Made by a program: the position numbers and the translations under genes
Source: JAAYEV01 sp964508195
Lineage (GTDB): Bacteria; Bacillota; Clostridia; Ch29
Reading direction: 5' to 3'
Assembly (NCBI GenBank): GCA_964508195.1
Contig: CAZDSH010000030.1
Span: 1 to 18,243 of the forward strand
Length of the DNA: 18,243 nt
Shown here: one piece after another, positions 6,612 to 13,992 of the stretch
Numbering within the stretch: position 1 is the first letter of the stretch
Layout of the letters: each line of letters opens with the position of its first letter
The notes under the pieces: generated by a model
Databases searched by the model: none
Seen by the model: only the letters and a program-made list of their open reading frames with translations
What the model was told of the DNA's origin: nothing

Positions 6612-7316
6612 GTGGGAACAGATATACGATGGAAACAAAGGTATTCAAATTTCAAAAAAGCCAGTTTACAGTTGCAAGAATTCATTGATAAAGAAGGACT
6701 TAATAAATTCGAACTCCAGGGATTAATAAAATGTTTCGAATATACTTTCGAATTGGCTTGGAAGACTATGAAGGATTATTTAGAACGGGAAGGGTTTGAA
6801 GTGAAAAGCCCCCGAAATACAATTAAAATAGCTTTTCAGACGGAACTTATAGCGGATGGCCATACTTGGATTGATGCCTTAGAAAAAAGAAATTTGATGG
6901 CACATACCTACGATGAAAAGATAGCCAAGGAAGCGGAAGAACTGATAAGGTATAAATATAATAAAACTATACAGGATCTTAGCAAGAAGTTTAGGAGAAT
7001 TAATATGAACATGGGTTTAAGCCAAAATGATAAAGACTATATAATTAATATTTTACAGCGTTTTAAGGAGATTGAAAGGGCTAAGATATTTGGTTCTAGG
7101 GCGAAGAACAATTATAAAACGGGTTCAGATGTGGACATCGCTATTTATGGTGATGGTATCACCCTTAATCTTATATCGTCCTTGCGTTGGATGTTAGAAG
7201 AAGAGGGGCCTCTCCCTTATTTTGTTGATATTGTGGATTATACGCATTTGGACCAAGGGGAATTGAAAGATCACATAGATAGAATAGGTGTTTTAATTTA
7301 CAGTAAAAACAGCTAG
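6612..7316 (+). CDS. Single-chain HEPN toxin - MNT nucleotidyltransferase antitoxin fusion
   Basis: This is a 234-residue protein. Residues 1-130 match the HI0074-type HEPN family (nucleotidyltransferase substrate-binding protein) and carry the RNase motif R93-x4-H98-x-Y100. Residues 132-234 match the HI0073/MntA minimal nucleotidyltransferases: G161-S162, D173-x-D175 and a third acidic residue at D206. In HepT-MntA systems these are separate proteins: the HEPN toxin cleaves RNA, and MntA inactivates it by adding AMP to the tyrosine of Rx4HxY. Here both lie in one frame with all key residues intact. The GTG start at 6612 has GGAGG 9 nt upstream. An internal AGGAGA 6 nt before ATG 7005 (M132) could yield a free antitoxin. 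Its place 700 nt before Wadjet suggests a defence role. Confidence 0.85.
   Translation: MGTDIRWKQRYSNFKKASLQLQEFIDKEGLNKFELQGLIKCFEYTFELAWKTMKDYLEREGFEVKSPRNTIKIAFQTELIADGHTWIDALEKRNLMAHTYDEKIAKEAEELIRYKYNKTIQDLSKKFRRINMNMGLSQNDKDYIINILQRFKEIERAKIFGSRAKNNYKTGSDVDIAIYGDGITLNLISSLRWMLEEEGPLPYFVDIVDYTHLDQGELKDHIDRIGVLIYSKNS
6993..7007 (+). promoter_or_regulatory. Internal ribosome site and start codon at the HEPN/MNT junction
   Basis: AGGAGA (6993-6998) precedes the in-frame ATG at 7005-7007 by 6 nt; a second in-frame ATG follows at 7011. Initiation here would give a protein of about 103 residues that is exactly the MNT domain. This is what remains if two overlapping genes fused but the second start was kept. 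Confidence 0.55.
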
Positions 7317-7371
7317 AATGTGATACCGAAATCCTCTTCCGAGTCTTATCATTCGTAAAGAGGTGGTTTTG

Positions 7372-7452
7372 ATGGATAGATCCATAGAAAATGAACGGAT
7401 ATCGGAAGTACAAATCGTTTTTATGCTACCGGGGGGAAATGAATTATGGTAG
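7372..7452 (+). CDS. Possible 26-residue peptide
   Basis: An ATG at 7372 lies 6 nt after AAAGAGGTGG and opens a 26-codon frame ending with PGGNELW and a TAG. I recognise no family. It lies between the HEPN-MNT gene and a terminator-like hairpin, so it could be a small last gene of that transcript. It could equally be a chance frame. Confidence 0.25.
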   Translation: MDRSIENERISEVQIVFMLPGGNELW

Positions 7453-7501
7453 AATGGTTTTGAATGAAGGTTGGTTCTATGGGCTTATGCCCTTATTTTT
7501 T
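7447..7501 (+). terminator. Weak terminator-like hairpin, with an extended -10 just upstream
   Basis: GGGC-TTAT-GCCC (7481-7492) is followed by TTATTTTTT (7493-7501), a short but T-tracted stem that could end the HEPN-MNT transcript. Immediately upstream, TGGTAGAAT (7447-7455) matches an extended -10 promoter, without a -35. If that promoter is real, it would start a transcript of about 550 nt of leader running through the array into jetA. Confidence 0.35.
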
Positions 7502-7537
7502 AGTGTTTTAGATATCCGCGAGGGCGGGCCAAGGGTG

Positions 7538-7980
7538 GACCGCGGGAATCATCCCCGCGGTCGCGGTGAAAACCGTCCCTGTGGTTGCACGGTTGCGGTG
7601 AAAAGCGTTCCGGTGGTTGCACGGTTGCGGTGAAAAGTGTCCCCGTGGTTGCGTGCCCGCGGTCGTGAACCAAGGGAACCGTCCTGTGGTTGTGCTCGCG
7701 CGGTTGCGAACCAAGAGAACCGCCCCCGGGGTTGCACGGTCGCGGTGAAAACCGTCCCTGTGGTTGCACGGTTGCGGTGAAAAGTGTCCCCGTGGTTGCG
7801 TGCCCGCGGTCGTGAACCAAGGGAACCGTCCTGTGGTTGTGCTCGCGCGGTTGTGCAAATGCAAGAACCGTTGCCGCGGTTGCTGGTTGCGTCCCTGTGG
7901 TTGCACGGTTGCGGTGAAGGGTGTCCCCGTGGTTGCGTGCCCGCGGTCGTGAACCAAGGGAACCGTCCCCGGGGTTGCAA
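7538..7980. repeat. G/T-rich minisatellite array upstream of jetA
   Basis: Units beginning GTGGTTG or GGGGTTG start at 7581, 7613, 7645, 7686, 7728, 7760, 7792, 7833, 7897, 7929 and 7970. The short form (about 32 bp) has GCACGGTTGCGGTGAAAA and the long form (41-43 bp) has a GTGAACCAAGGGAACC-type word. The order short-long-long recurs with a 147-bp period (7613 to 7760, 7645 to 7792), then again shortened. A 9-bp stem hairpin, GACCGCGGG/CCCGCGGTC (7538-7562), opens the array, and its right half recurs in the long units. Long open frames on both strands here are by-products of the lack of stop codons. The array stops 10 nt before the jetA ribosome site. Confidence 0.9.
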
Positions 7981-8008
7981 ACATGTTGCAGGAGGTAAAA
8001 GGACTCTT

Positions 8009-9466
8009 ATGAAACTATTCGAAGTATTGCCCCACAACTTATTTTCGGTGCTTACATCGAAGAATAAGGAAATATATACAGAGGCCCTGTTCGTAATACG
8101 AAGGGCCTTTAAACAGGAGATGTCCATAAACAAATCAGACCTTGTATCCATGCTCATAGCAAATTTAGACGAGATAATTTATAATATGGATCTATCCGAG
8201 GAAGAGGACAACGATAGCGGGGATATATACGACGAAGGGGATGGCATAAGCCTGTCCGCTACGGCCCATTTTATATTGCGTCGGCTAAGGGACACCGGCT
8301 GGATAGAGAACGAGTACCAAATGGATTCCTTCGAGGAGAATATAACCCTTCCGGACTACTCAATAAAGCTTATAAATGTCCTTCATTCCCTTACCGATGA
8401 CAGCATCCGGGAGTACAATTCCTACGTTTATTCCACATATTCGGCGTTAAAAACTGCAAACCAGGAGCAGGATGAATACATGTATAATGCGCTGCTCACG
8501 GCCCATAGCAATACTATAAAGCTCGTGGACGAGCTTAAGACATTGCATAACAATATACGCCGCCACCATCAGGCATTGAACGAATATGCAACGGTGAACG
8601 AGATACTAAGGGCCCATTTCGATGAATACAAAGACTTTATAACGGATAGAACGTACCATCCGTTAAAGACATTGGATTCGGTTCCTCGGTTCAAAAACCC
8701 TATAATCCAAATACTAAGCGGCTGGATTAGGGAGCAAAGCATAAGGGAGAGCTTAGAAGAACAGGCGATATTACGGGGAAGGTACGAATCGAAGGAAGAG
8801 GCTGCTATGGATATTATGCAAAGGATCCATGAAATAATGGATACCTATGAGGGCCTCGATCGTATGTTAGAGGAAATTGACAGGAAAAATTCCGCCTACA
8901 CGAGGGCGTCCGTAGAAAAGATGCGCTATATGCTGCATATTGACAGAAGTATAAAGGGTAAACTCGTGGAATTACTCAGAAAAACCGCGGGGGATGCAGA
9001 AAAAGGCGGCGGCGATACATTAATAAAAAAATTAGCCCACTATACAGATATTTTTAAACAGGAATACGTATCTAAGGATTCTTTGTACACGCCGAGGGTA
9101 CGAAGGATAAGGACTGACGAAAAACCCTTGGCATTGCATCCGATAGAACACGAGGCCGGCGAGAAGGCCTTTAGGGAATTTATAGATAGGGCAAAAAAGA
9201 GCTATAGCCATGCCCGGGTGATGGACTTTATGCGCGCTGTCATGGGTGAAAGGGATGTTTTAACCGCAAAGGAGATACCCCTTAAAGATGGTGAGGATTT
9301 TATACTGCTTATATTAGCCGCTATAAAGGGCGGCGACCAAAACGCCTTTTATAATGTGGAATTCATAAAGGGGTATAGGGACAACAACGGTTACAGGATA
9401 CCTAACATGCGGTTTGTTAGAAAACGCGCTTTAAAGCCCGTGCAGGCGCAGGGGGAGCGGGCCTGA
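8009..9466 (+). CDS. jetA: Wadjet protein JetA (kleisin-like subunit)
   Basis: This is a 485-residue protein. The N-terminus (MKLFEVLPHNLFSVLTS, then EALFVIRRAF and LVSMLIANLDEII) matches the JetA family seen in Firmicutes Wadjet loci (DUF5716-type rather than DUF3375, from memory). Residues 61-79 are strongly acidic. Residues about 190-340 are long charged helices, as expected of a kleisin-like subunit that bridges the two heads of the SMC ATPase. I chose the ATG at 8009, preceded by AGGAGGT (7990-7996); the frame stays open back to 7784, but that part is translated repeat array. In known systems JetABC extrudes DNA loops and JetD then cuts small circular DNA. Identity rests mainly on the four-gene context plus the N-terminal match. 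Confidence 0.88.
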   Translation: MKLFEVLPHNLFSVLTSKNKEIYTEALFVIRRAFKQEMSINKSDLVSMLIANLDEIIYNMDLSEEEDNDSGDIYDEGDGISLSATAHFILRRLRDTGWIENEYQMDSFEENITLPDYSIKLINVLHSLTDDSIREYNSYVYSTYSALKTANQEQDEYMYNALLTAHSNTIKLVDELKTLHNNIRRHHQALNEYATVNEILRAHFDEYKDFITDRTYHPLKTLDSVPRFKNPIIQILSGWIREQSIRESLEEQAILRGRYESKEEAAMDIMQRIHEIMDTYEGLDRMLEEIDRKNSAYTRASVEKMRYMLHIDRSIKGKLVELLRKTAGDAEKGGGDTLIKKLAHYTDIFKQEYVSKDSLYTPRVRRIRTDEKPLALHPIEHEAGEKAFREFIDRAKKSYSHARVMDFMRAVMGERDVLTAKEIPLKDGEDFILLILAAIKGGDQNAFYNVEFIKGYRDNNGYRIPNMRFVRKRALKPVQAQGERA

Positions 9467-9583
9467 TTTTCAATGAAAATGGTCTAAGGAATGATGATGC
9501 ACATTAGGGCTAACGCGCTACAGGCGAAAATAGTTTAGTCCGCGGCGAAATGGTCTAGACTCCGGTAAAGGGATACAAAGGGA

Positions 9584-9667
9584 AAAGCGTTACTGCGAAG
9601 TCGTTGTGAAGAAAGCGTTACTGTGAAGCCGTTGTGAGGAAAACGTTACTGCAAAGCCGTTATGTCG
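9584..9667. repeat. 28-bp triple tandem repeat between jetA and jetB
   Basis: Three head-to-tail copies start at 9584, 9612 and 9640 with the consensus AAAGCGTTACTG, a variable pair, AAG, then CCGTTGTGA. There are no spacers. The array sits in a 264-nt gap (9467-9730) that holds no reading frame with a ribosome site. A GC palindrome, GGCCCGGGCC, lies close behind it near 9678-9688. Confidence 0.85.
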
Positions 9668-9730
9668 CGAAGAAAAGGGCCCGGGCCTAAGCGAAGGAAA
9701 TAGATTGTATATAGAAAGGGACGGCATAAT

Positions 9731-10414
9731 ATGTGGAATGGATTGTACGAAAAGCTAAACAATTCGGATAAGGAAGAGTTCAGGAGAATAGTTAACGTAC
9801 TATTATCCCGGACATTTATGATACGGGATATATACGATGCCCGGGAAGGAATGATAAAGATCAATCCGGAGTACGGGTTTGTAGAAAGAAACTACGAACT
9901 CTTTACGGATTATCTGTTTTATTCGGGATGGCGGATACAAAAAGACAGCAGCTACGGCGTCATATCCCTTATAAATGAGTACGAATACAACCGCGTAAAG
10001 TTAAACAAGGGTACAACCCTCATCCTGTATACGCTGAGGCTGATATTCGAGGAGGAGCGGGAAAAGATATCCCTACGAAACGAAATATTAACCACCACCG
10101 GGCAGATGGTACATAAAATGATCACATTAGGCGTCGTTCCTAGGAAACCTTCGGATAGGGACCTAGCCGACGGGCTACGGCAACTGGCCCATCATAATAT
10201 AATCGAAAAACTAGAGGGCCCCTGGGAGAAGGCGGACACAAAGCTCCTTATACTGCCCTCCATACTCTTTGTAATTACGAACGAGAAGATAAGCCGCATA
10301 TACGAAACATTAGAAAATGGTGAAAATAACGGGTACAATGGGGTCGGTACTGACAATGACAGCGACGGCGATAGCGAAGATAGCAGGGTTATAAGGGGAG
10401 GAGATATGGAGTGA
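9731..10414 (+). CDS. jetB: Wadjet protein JetB (DUF4194, KITE-like subunit)
   Basis: This is a 227-residue protein. The core, residues about 10-190, fits DUF4194: an early helix (KEEFRRIVNVLLSRTF), a winged-helix-like stretch with SGWRIQKDSSYGVISL, the helix TLILYTLRLIFEEERE and a late ILPSILFVIT strand. In Wadjet this subunit plays the part of MukE and binds the JetA kleisin. The last 34 residues (194-227) are an unusual Asn/Gly/Asp/Ser low-complexity tail, probably disordered. The ATG at 9731 follows GAAAGGG by about 10 nt, and an in-frame TAG at 9701 rules out an upstream start. Its stop overlaps the jetC start by 4 nt, so the two are translationally coupled. Confidence 0.88.
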   Translation: MWNGLYEKLNNSDKEEFRRIVNVLLSRTFMIRDIYDAREGMIKINPEYGFVERNYELFTDYLFYSGWRIQKDSSYGVISLINEYEYNRVKLNKGTTLILYTLRLIFEEEREKISLRNEILTTTGQMVHKMITLGVVPRKPSDRDLADGLRQLAHHNIIEKLEGPWEKADTKLLILPSILFVITNEKISRIYETLENGENNGYNGVGTDNDSDGDSEDSRVIRGGDME

Positions 10415-13400
10415 AACTTCTAAAAAAGATGCTCCTTATAAATTGGCATTATTTTTGGCATGAGTGTATTGAATTTGAAAATATAAATTTCCTAACGGGT
10501 AAAAATGCCGCAGGGAAATCCACTATGATTGACGCTATGCAGCTTTTACTTCTAGGGGATACAAGCGGTTATTTTTTTAATAAGGCCGCGAACGAAAAGT
10601 CCGCTAGAAACCTTAAGGGTTACTTAAGGGGCGAAGTCGGCGACGATGGGGATGTGGGGTTTAATTATTTAAGAGATGGACGGTTTACAAGTTATATCGC
10701 CTGCGAGTTTTATGACCATTTGAAAGACAATTATTTTACGCTAGGCGTAGTGTTCGACTGTTATGAGGACGGCGACCACGATCATAGGTTTTTTGTGTTA
10801 AATGACACCATCCCCGATAACGGGTTCGTGGTAGAGGGCGTGCCCATGTCCTATAAGGATTTACGAAATTATTTTAACAAAAATTATAGCAAAAGAAAGT
10901 TCGATTTCCCGGATTCGAACAGGCGTTATCAGGATATATTGAAAGGAAAACTTGGGGGCGTGAAGAACAAATATTTCAGCCTTTTTAAAAAGGCTGTACC
11001 CTTTTCGCCTATAATAGATATCGAAACCTTTATAACTGAATATATATGCGATGTCAGAGGGCCCGTGGATATCAGTTTTATGCAACAAAATATCCGGTAT
11101 TATAAAAGGCTCGAACAGGATGCGGAGTTGATGGAGGAGCGGATTTCTGCTCTACAGGATATAGCTTCAAAGTATGCTGCATACAGCGACGAAAATCAAA
11201 GGCTCAAGGTGCAGACATATATAGTGGATCGGGCGAACCATCAGGCGGCCCTGGATAATTTTAAAACCCTTCAGGGGGAAATGAAGTCGAAGGCCGAGGC
11301 CATGGAAAGATTGGAGAAGGAGCAAAGGGATATCGAAGGCCGTATGAGGGGCCTAAAGGTCGAGCGGGAAAAACTGGTGGCGGATAAGATTGGTTCAGAT
11401 ATATACCGTAAAATGGAGGAGCTAAGAAACCGAAAGGCGGAGATACAGGAAAAGCTCGAAGGCCTTAAAGGGAGGCTTAGGGGAATCGTCAAGGATATGC
11501 GAAAATACGGGCTCATTTGGCGGGAAAACATAAATGCCCTTAAAAGGGCGGAACCGCCGGCGCCTGGAGAGGCCCACGATAGAGGTAGGCATTTGCAATG
11601 GGCGGCAAAGGATTGGGCAAAGCTTGATGTGGCAGCGGCTAAGGCCATAAAATATGCGAATATTTTAATAGATGCCGATGAGGATAAGCTACTGGATATC
11701 GCCGGTGTTAAAGGTGGCGTCGGCGTTGGTGATGCTAGGGATATCGCCGGTGTTAAAGGTGGCGTCGGCGTTGGCGATGGCGACGGTGGCGTTGAGGGTG
11801 ATAGTGGTGGCGGTGATGCAGGTGGTAACATTGGCGTTGGCGCTGGCGATGCCGCCGGTGCCGTCGGTGGTGGGTTCGCCGATATAAGGGAATCCATAGA
11901 CAACCTAAAAAACATTGTATCTAGGGTAGCCCATTCCCATTCAGAGGCTAAGGAGGGTATGGCCCAAAGGCTCGGCGAAGTAAAAGAGCAGGTAGCGGGC
12001 CTTGAAAGGGGCATAAAACCCTACGACGGAAAGCTGTTAGAGCTAAAGGACGAGATAACCGCCGCGCTTAGGCTTAAGTATGGAACCGCCGCCGACGTTC
12101 ACATACTAGCGGATCTCCTTGAGATAAAGGATGCCCGTTGGCGAAACGCTATAGAAGGTTTCCTTCATACGCAAAAGTTTTATCTCATAGTGGAGCCGGA
12201 GCATTTCACAGAAGCCCTAAAAGTATACGATAGGCTCAAATTCGAAAAGAATTTCTATGGTTGGGGACTTGTGGACATCGAAAAGCTTGCAGCCAAAAGG
12301 CCGGAACGTTTAAAGGGTAGCCTCGCGGAGGAAGTGGCTACGGATAACCCCTTTGCAAGGCAGTTCGTGGATTATGTATTAGGCCGCCTTATAAAATGCG
12401 ACGATGTAGCAAAGCTGCGAAATTATGAGCGTTCCATAACCGATAGCTGTATGCTTTACCAGGGCTTTGTTGCCCGGCAGTTACATCCCGGGCGCTGGGA
12501 ATACCCCTATATAGGGCGTAAATCCATAGAGGAACAAATAAAGGTAAGACGCCGGGAAATGGCGGACCTTGAAAGGGATATTGTCATCTGTGAGGACAGG
12601 CTCCACGTATTAGAGGGCCTTATTTCCATGGAAGCGGTTAACCATAACGAGGCCCAGAACATTGTAGAAACCCTTAAAGGGGCAGGGGTTATACCGGTCC
12701 TTGAAAAAAAGCGAAGGGAAATAATCGATGAATTAGGCACCCTTGATCTTACATGGCTTACGAAGCTGGATAAAAAAATTGATGAACTCGATAGGGTAAT
12801 AGACGAGTACGGCGCAAAGGAGAAGTCCCTTATAAAGGAAAGCGCCCGGCTGGAAACGGAGATAAACGGCATAAAGGCCGAAAAGATGCCCGCTGCGAAC
12901 AGTACCGCCGAGGGGATGTGTAGCCAGATTGAGGAGAGTTTTTCCGAAGGATGGGTAAAGGAACACGGCGAGCCGAGGTTTCAAAAAGAGCTTAAGTCCA
13001 GGAAATGTGCCGCGGATGTAGCGCGGGCATTTTATAGTCAGGTAGCGCGCACGAGGAGCCAGGCACAGAAAAAAAAGGACGATCTCGTTGGGGCCAGGGC
13101 AGATTATATAAGGGATTATAGGATGCCCTATGACGTAAACGCCGAGGATAATTCCGTTTACCAAAGGGAGCTTTCGCAGCTTCAGGACGTAAAGCTACCG
13201 GATTATAAGAATAAAATACAGGATGCCAGGGAAAAGGCCTATGAACAGTTTAGGGATGATTTTTTAGCAAAATTAAAGTCCAACATAGACAACCTAAACA
13301 TTCAGATGGATGAGCTAAACGGGGCTATCAAGGAATTCAGCTTCGGCAATGACCGGTATCGGTTCGTATCTAAGCCGAAACTGGAGTACAGGCGATACTA

Positions 13401-13992
13401 CGATATGATCACCGATAATATGCTCCTTGAGGGCTATAATATAAATTCGCAGATATTCAGGGACAAGCACAGGGATGCGATAGACGAACTATTCCGCCAG
13501 ATCACCGATGTGGCTTCGGAGCTGGATGCCGATGCAAGGGCGCAGCTTGAAAAGAATATTAAAAGGTTTACCGACTATAGGACTTATCTCAGCTTTGATC
13601 TACAGGTAACCGATGAGGAGGGCCAAAAACAGCGGCTGTCCCGGACATTGCACAAAAAATCCGGCGGCGAGACCCAGACACCCTTTTATATATCCGTTTT
13701 AGCGTCCTTTGCACAGCTTTACCGTATAAGGGAACGGGGTGAGGCGGGGAACACGATAAGGCTTATAGTGTTCGATGAGGCCTTCAGCAAGATGGATAGC
13801 GAAAGGATACAGGAGAGCATAAGGCTTTTAAGACGCCTTGGGCTTCAGGCGATACTATCGGCGCCGACGGAAAAGATCGGCGACATCGCGCCCCTTGTGG
13901 ATAGAAACCTGTGCGTCATAAGGAACGGCAATTCCTCCTTTGTAAAGGCCTTTGATTCTAAAAGGTTAGGAGCCTTTGATTATGAATCCTAA
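10411..13992 (+). CDS. jetC: Wadjet protein JetC (SMC/MukB-like ATPase)
   Basis: This is a 1193-residue SMC-type motor. Walker A is GKNAAGKST at 30-38. A coiled-coil arm runs from about 230 to 380 and resumes near 490. A hinge-like globular part begins near Y557 (DLLEIKDARWRNAIEGFL). The returning coiled coil runs from about 690 to 1000. The C-terminal head carries the ABC signature SGGE (1084-1087) and Walker B LIVFDEAF with D1122-E1123. All ATPase motifs are intact. Residues about 429-490 are a glycine-rich insert made by an in-frame minisatellite and do not look like coiled coil. The GTG start at 10411 overlaps the jetB stop and lies 7-8 nt after GGGGAGGAG. The family's role is ATP-driven DNA loop extrusion together with JetA and JetB. 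Confidence 0.93.
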   Translation: MKLLKKMLLINWHYFWHECIEFENINFLTGKNAAGKSTMIDAMQLLLLGDTSGYFFNKAANEKSARNLKGYLRGEVGDDGDVGFNYLRDGRFTSYIACEFYDHLKDNYFTLGVVFDCYEDGDHDHRFFVLNDTIPDNGFVVEGVPMSYKDLRNYFNKNYSKRKFDFPDSNRRYQDILKGKLGGVKNKYFSLFKKAVPFSPIIDIETFITEYICDVRGPVDISFMQQNIRYYKRLEQDAELMEERISALQDIASKYAAYSDENQRLKVQTYIVDRANHQAALDNFKTLQGEMKSKAEAMERLEKEQRDIEGRMRGLKVEREKLVADKIGSDIYRKMEELRNRKAEIQEKLEGLKGRLRGIVKDMRKYGLIWRENINALKRAEPPAPGEAHDRGRHLQWAAKDWAKLDVAAAKAIKYANILIDADEDKLLDIAGVKGGVGVGDARDIAGVKGGVGVGDGDGGVEGDSGGGDAGGNIGVGAGDAAGAVGGGFADIRESIDNLKNIVSRVAHSHSEAKEGMAQRLGEVKEQVAGLERGIKPYDGKLLELKDEITAALRLKYGTAADVHILADLLEIKDARWRNAIEGFLHTQKFYLIVEPEHFTEALKVYDRLKFEKNFYGWGLVDIEKLAAKRPERLKGSLAEEVATDNPFARQFVDYVLGRLIKCDDVAKLRNYERSITDSCMLYQGFVARQLHPGRWEYPYIGRKSIEEQIKVRRREMADLERDIVICEDRLHVLEGLISMEAVNHNEAQNIVETLKGAGVIPVLEKKRREIIDELGTLDLTWLTKLDKKIDELDRVIDEYGAKEKSLIKESARLETEINGIKAEKMPAANSTAEGMCSQIEESFSEGWVKEHGEPRFQKELKSRKCAADVARAFYSQVARTRSQAQKKKDDLVGARADYIRDYRMPYDVNAEDNSVYQRELSQLQDVKLPDYKNKIQDAREKAYEQFRDDFLAKLKSNIDNLNIQMDELNGAIKEFSFGNDRYRFVSKPKLEYRRYYDMITDNMLLEGYNINSQIFRDKHRDAIDELFRQITDVASELDADARAQLEKNIKRFTDYRTYLSFDLQVTDEEGQKQRLSRTLHKKSGGETQTPFYISVLASFAQLYRIRERGEAGNTIRLIVFDEAFSKMDSERIQESIRLLRRLGLQAILSAPTEKIGDIAPLVDRNLCVIRNGNSSFVKAFDSKRLGAFDYES
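11695..11880 (+). repeat. In-frame 45-bp minisatellite encoding a glycine-rich insert in JetC
   Basis: GATATCGCCGGTGTTAAAGG starts at 11695 and again at 11740, a 45-bp (15-codon) direct repeat whose second copy breaks down after about 36 bp. The following 100 bp is decayed GGTGG/GGCG/GTTGGC sequence. The product reads DIAGVKGGVGVGDAR, then the repeat, then G-D-G and G-A runs. The G/T-rich plus strand resembles the base bias of the flanking non-coding arrays. Confidence 0.85.

Noticed and set aside
7784..8008. 75-codon N-terminal extension of jetA
   Set aside because: It is translated minisatellite sequence. The ATG at 8009 has AGGAGGT and matches the family N-terminus.
7500..8157. Three overlapping minus-strand frames (106, 158 and 202 codons) rich in Gly, Pro, Arg and Thr
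   Set aside because: They cross-translate the G/T-rich array in several frames at once, have no ribosome sites, and one runs antisense into jetA.
9584..9667. CRISPR-like 28-bp repeats
   Set aside because: The copies are head to tail without spacers and diverge from one another; no cas genes are present. The arrays at 2329, 7538 and 15240 fail for the same reason.
9678..9688. GC palindrome GGCCCGGGCC as a terminator
   Set aside because: It is too short to form a loop-containing stem and has no T-run; kept only as a remark on the gap.
11271..12014. 247-codon minus-strand frame antisense to jetC
   Set aside because: It is a Ser/Pro-rich shadow of the jetC coding strand, with no ribosome site or recognisable domain.
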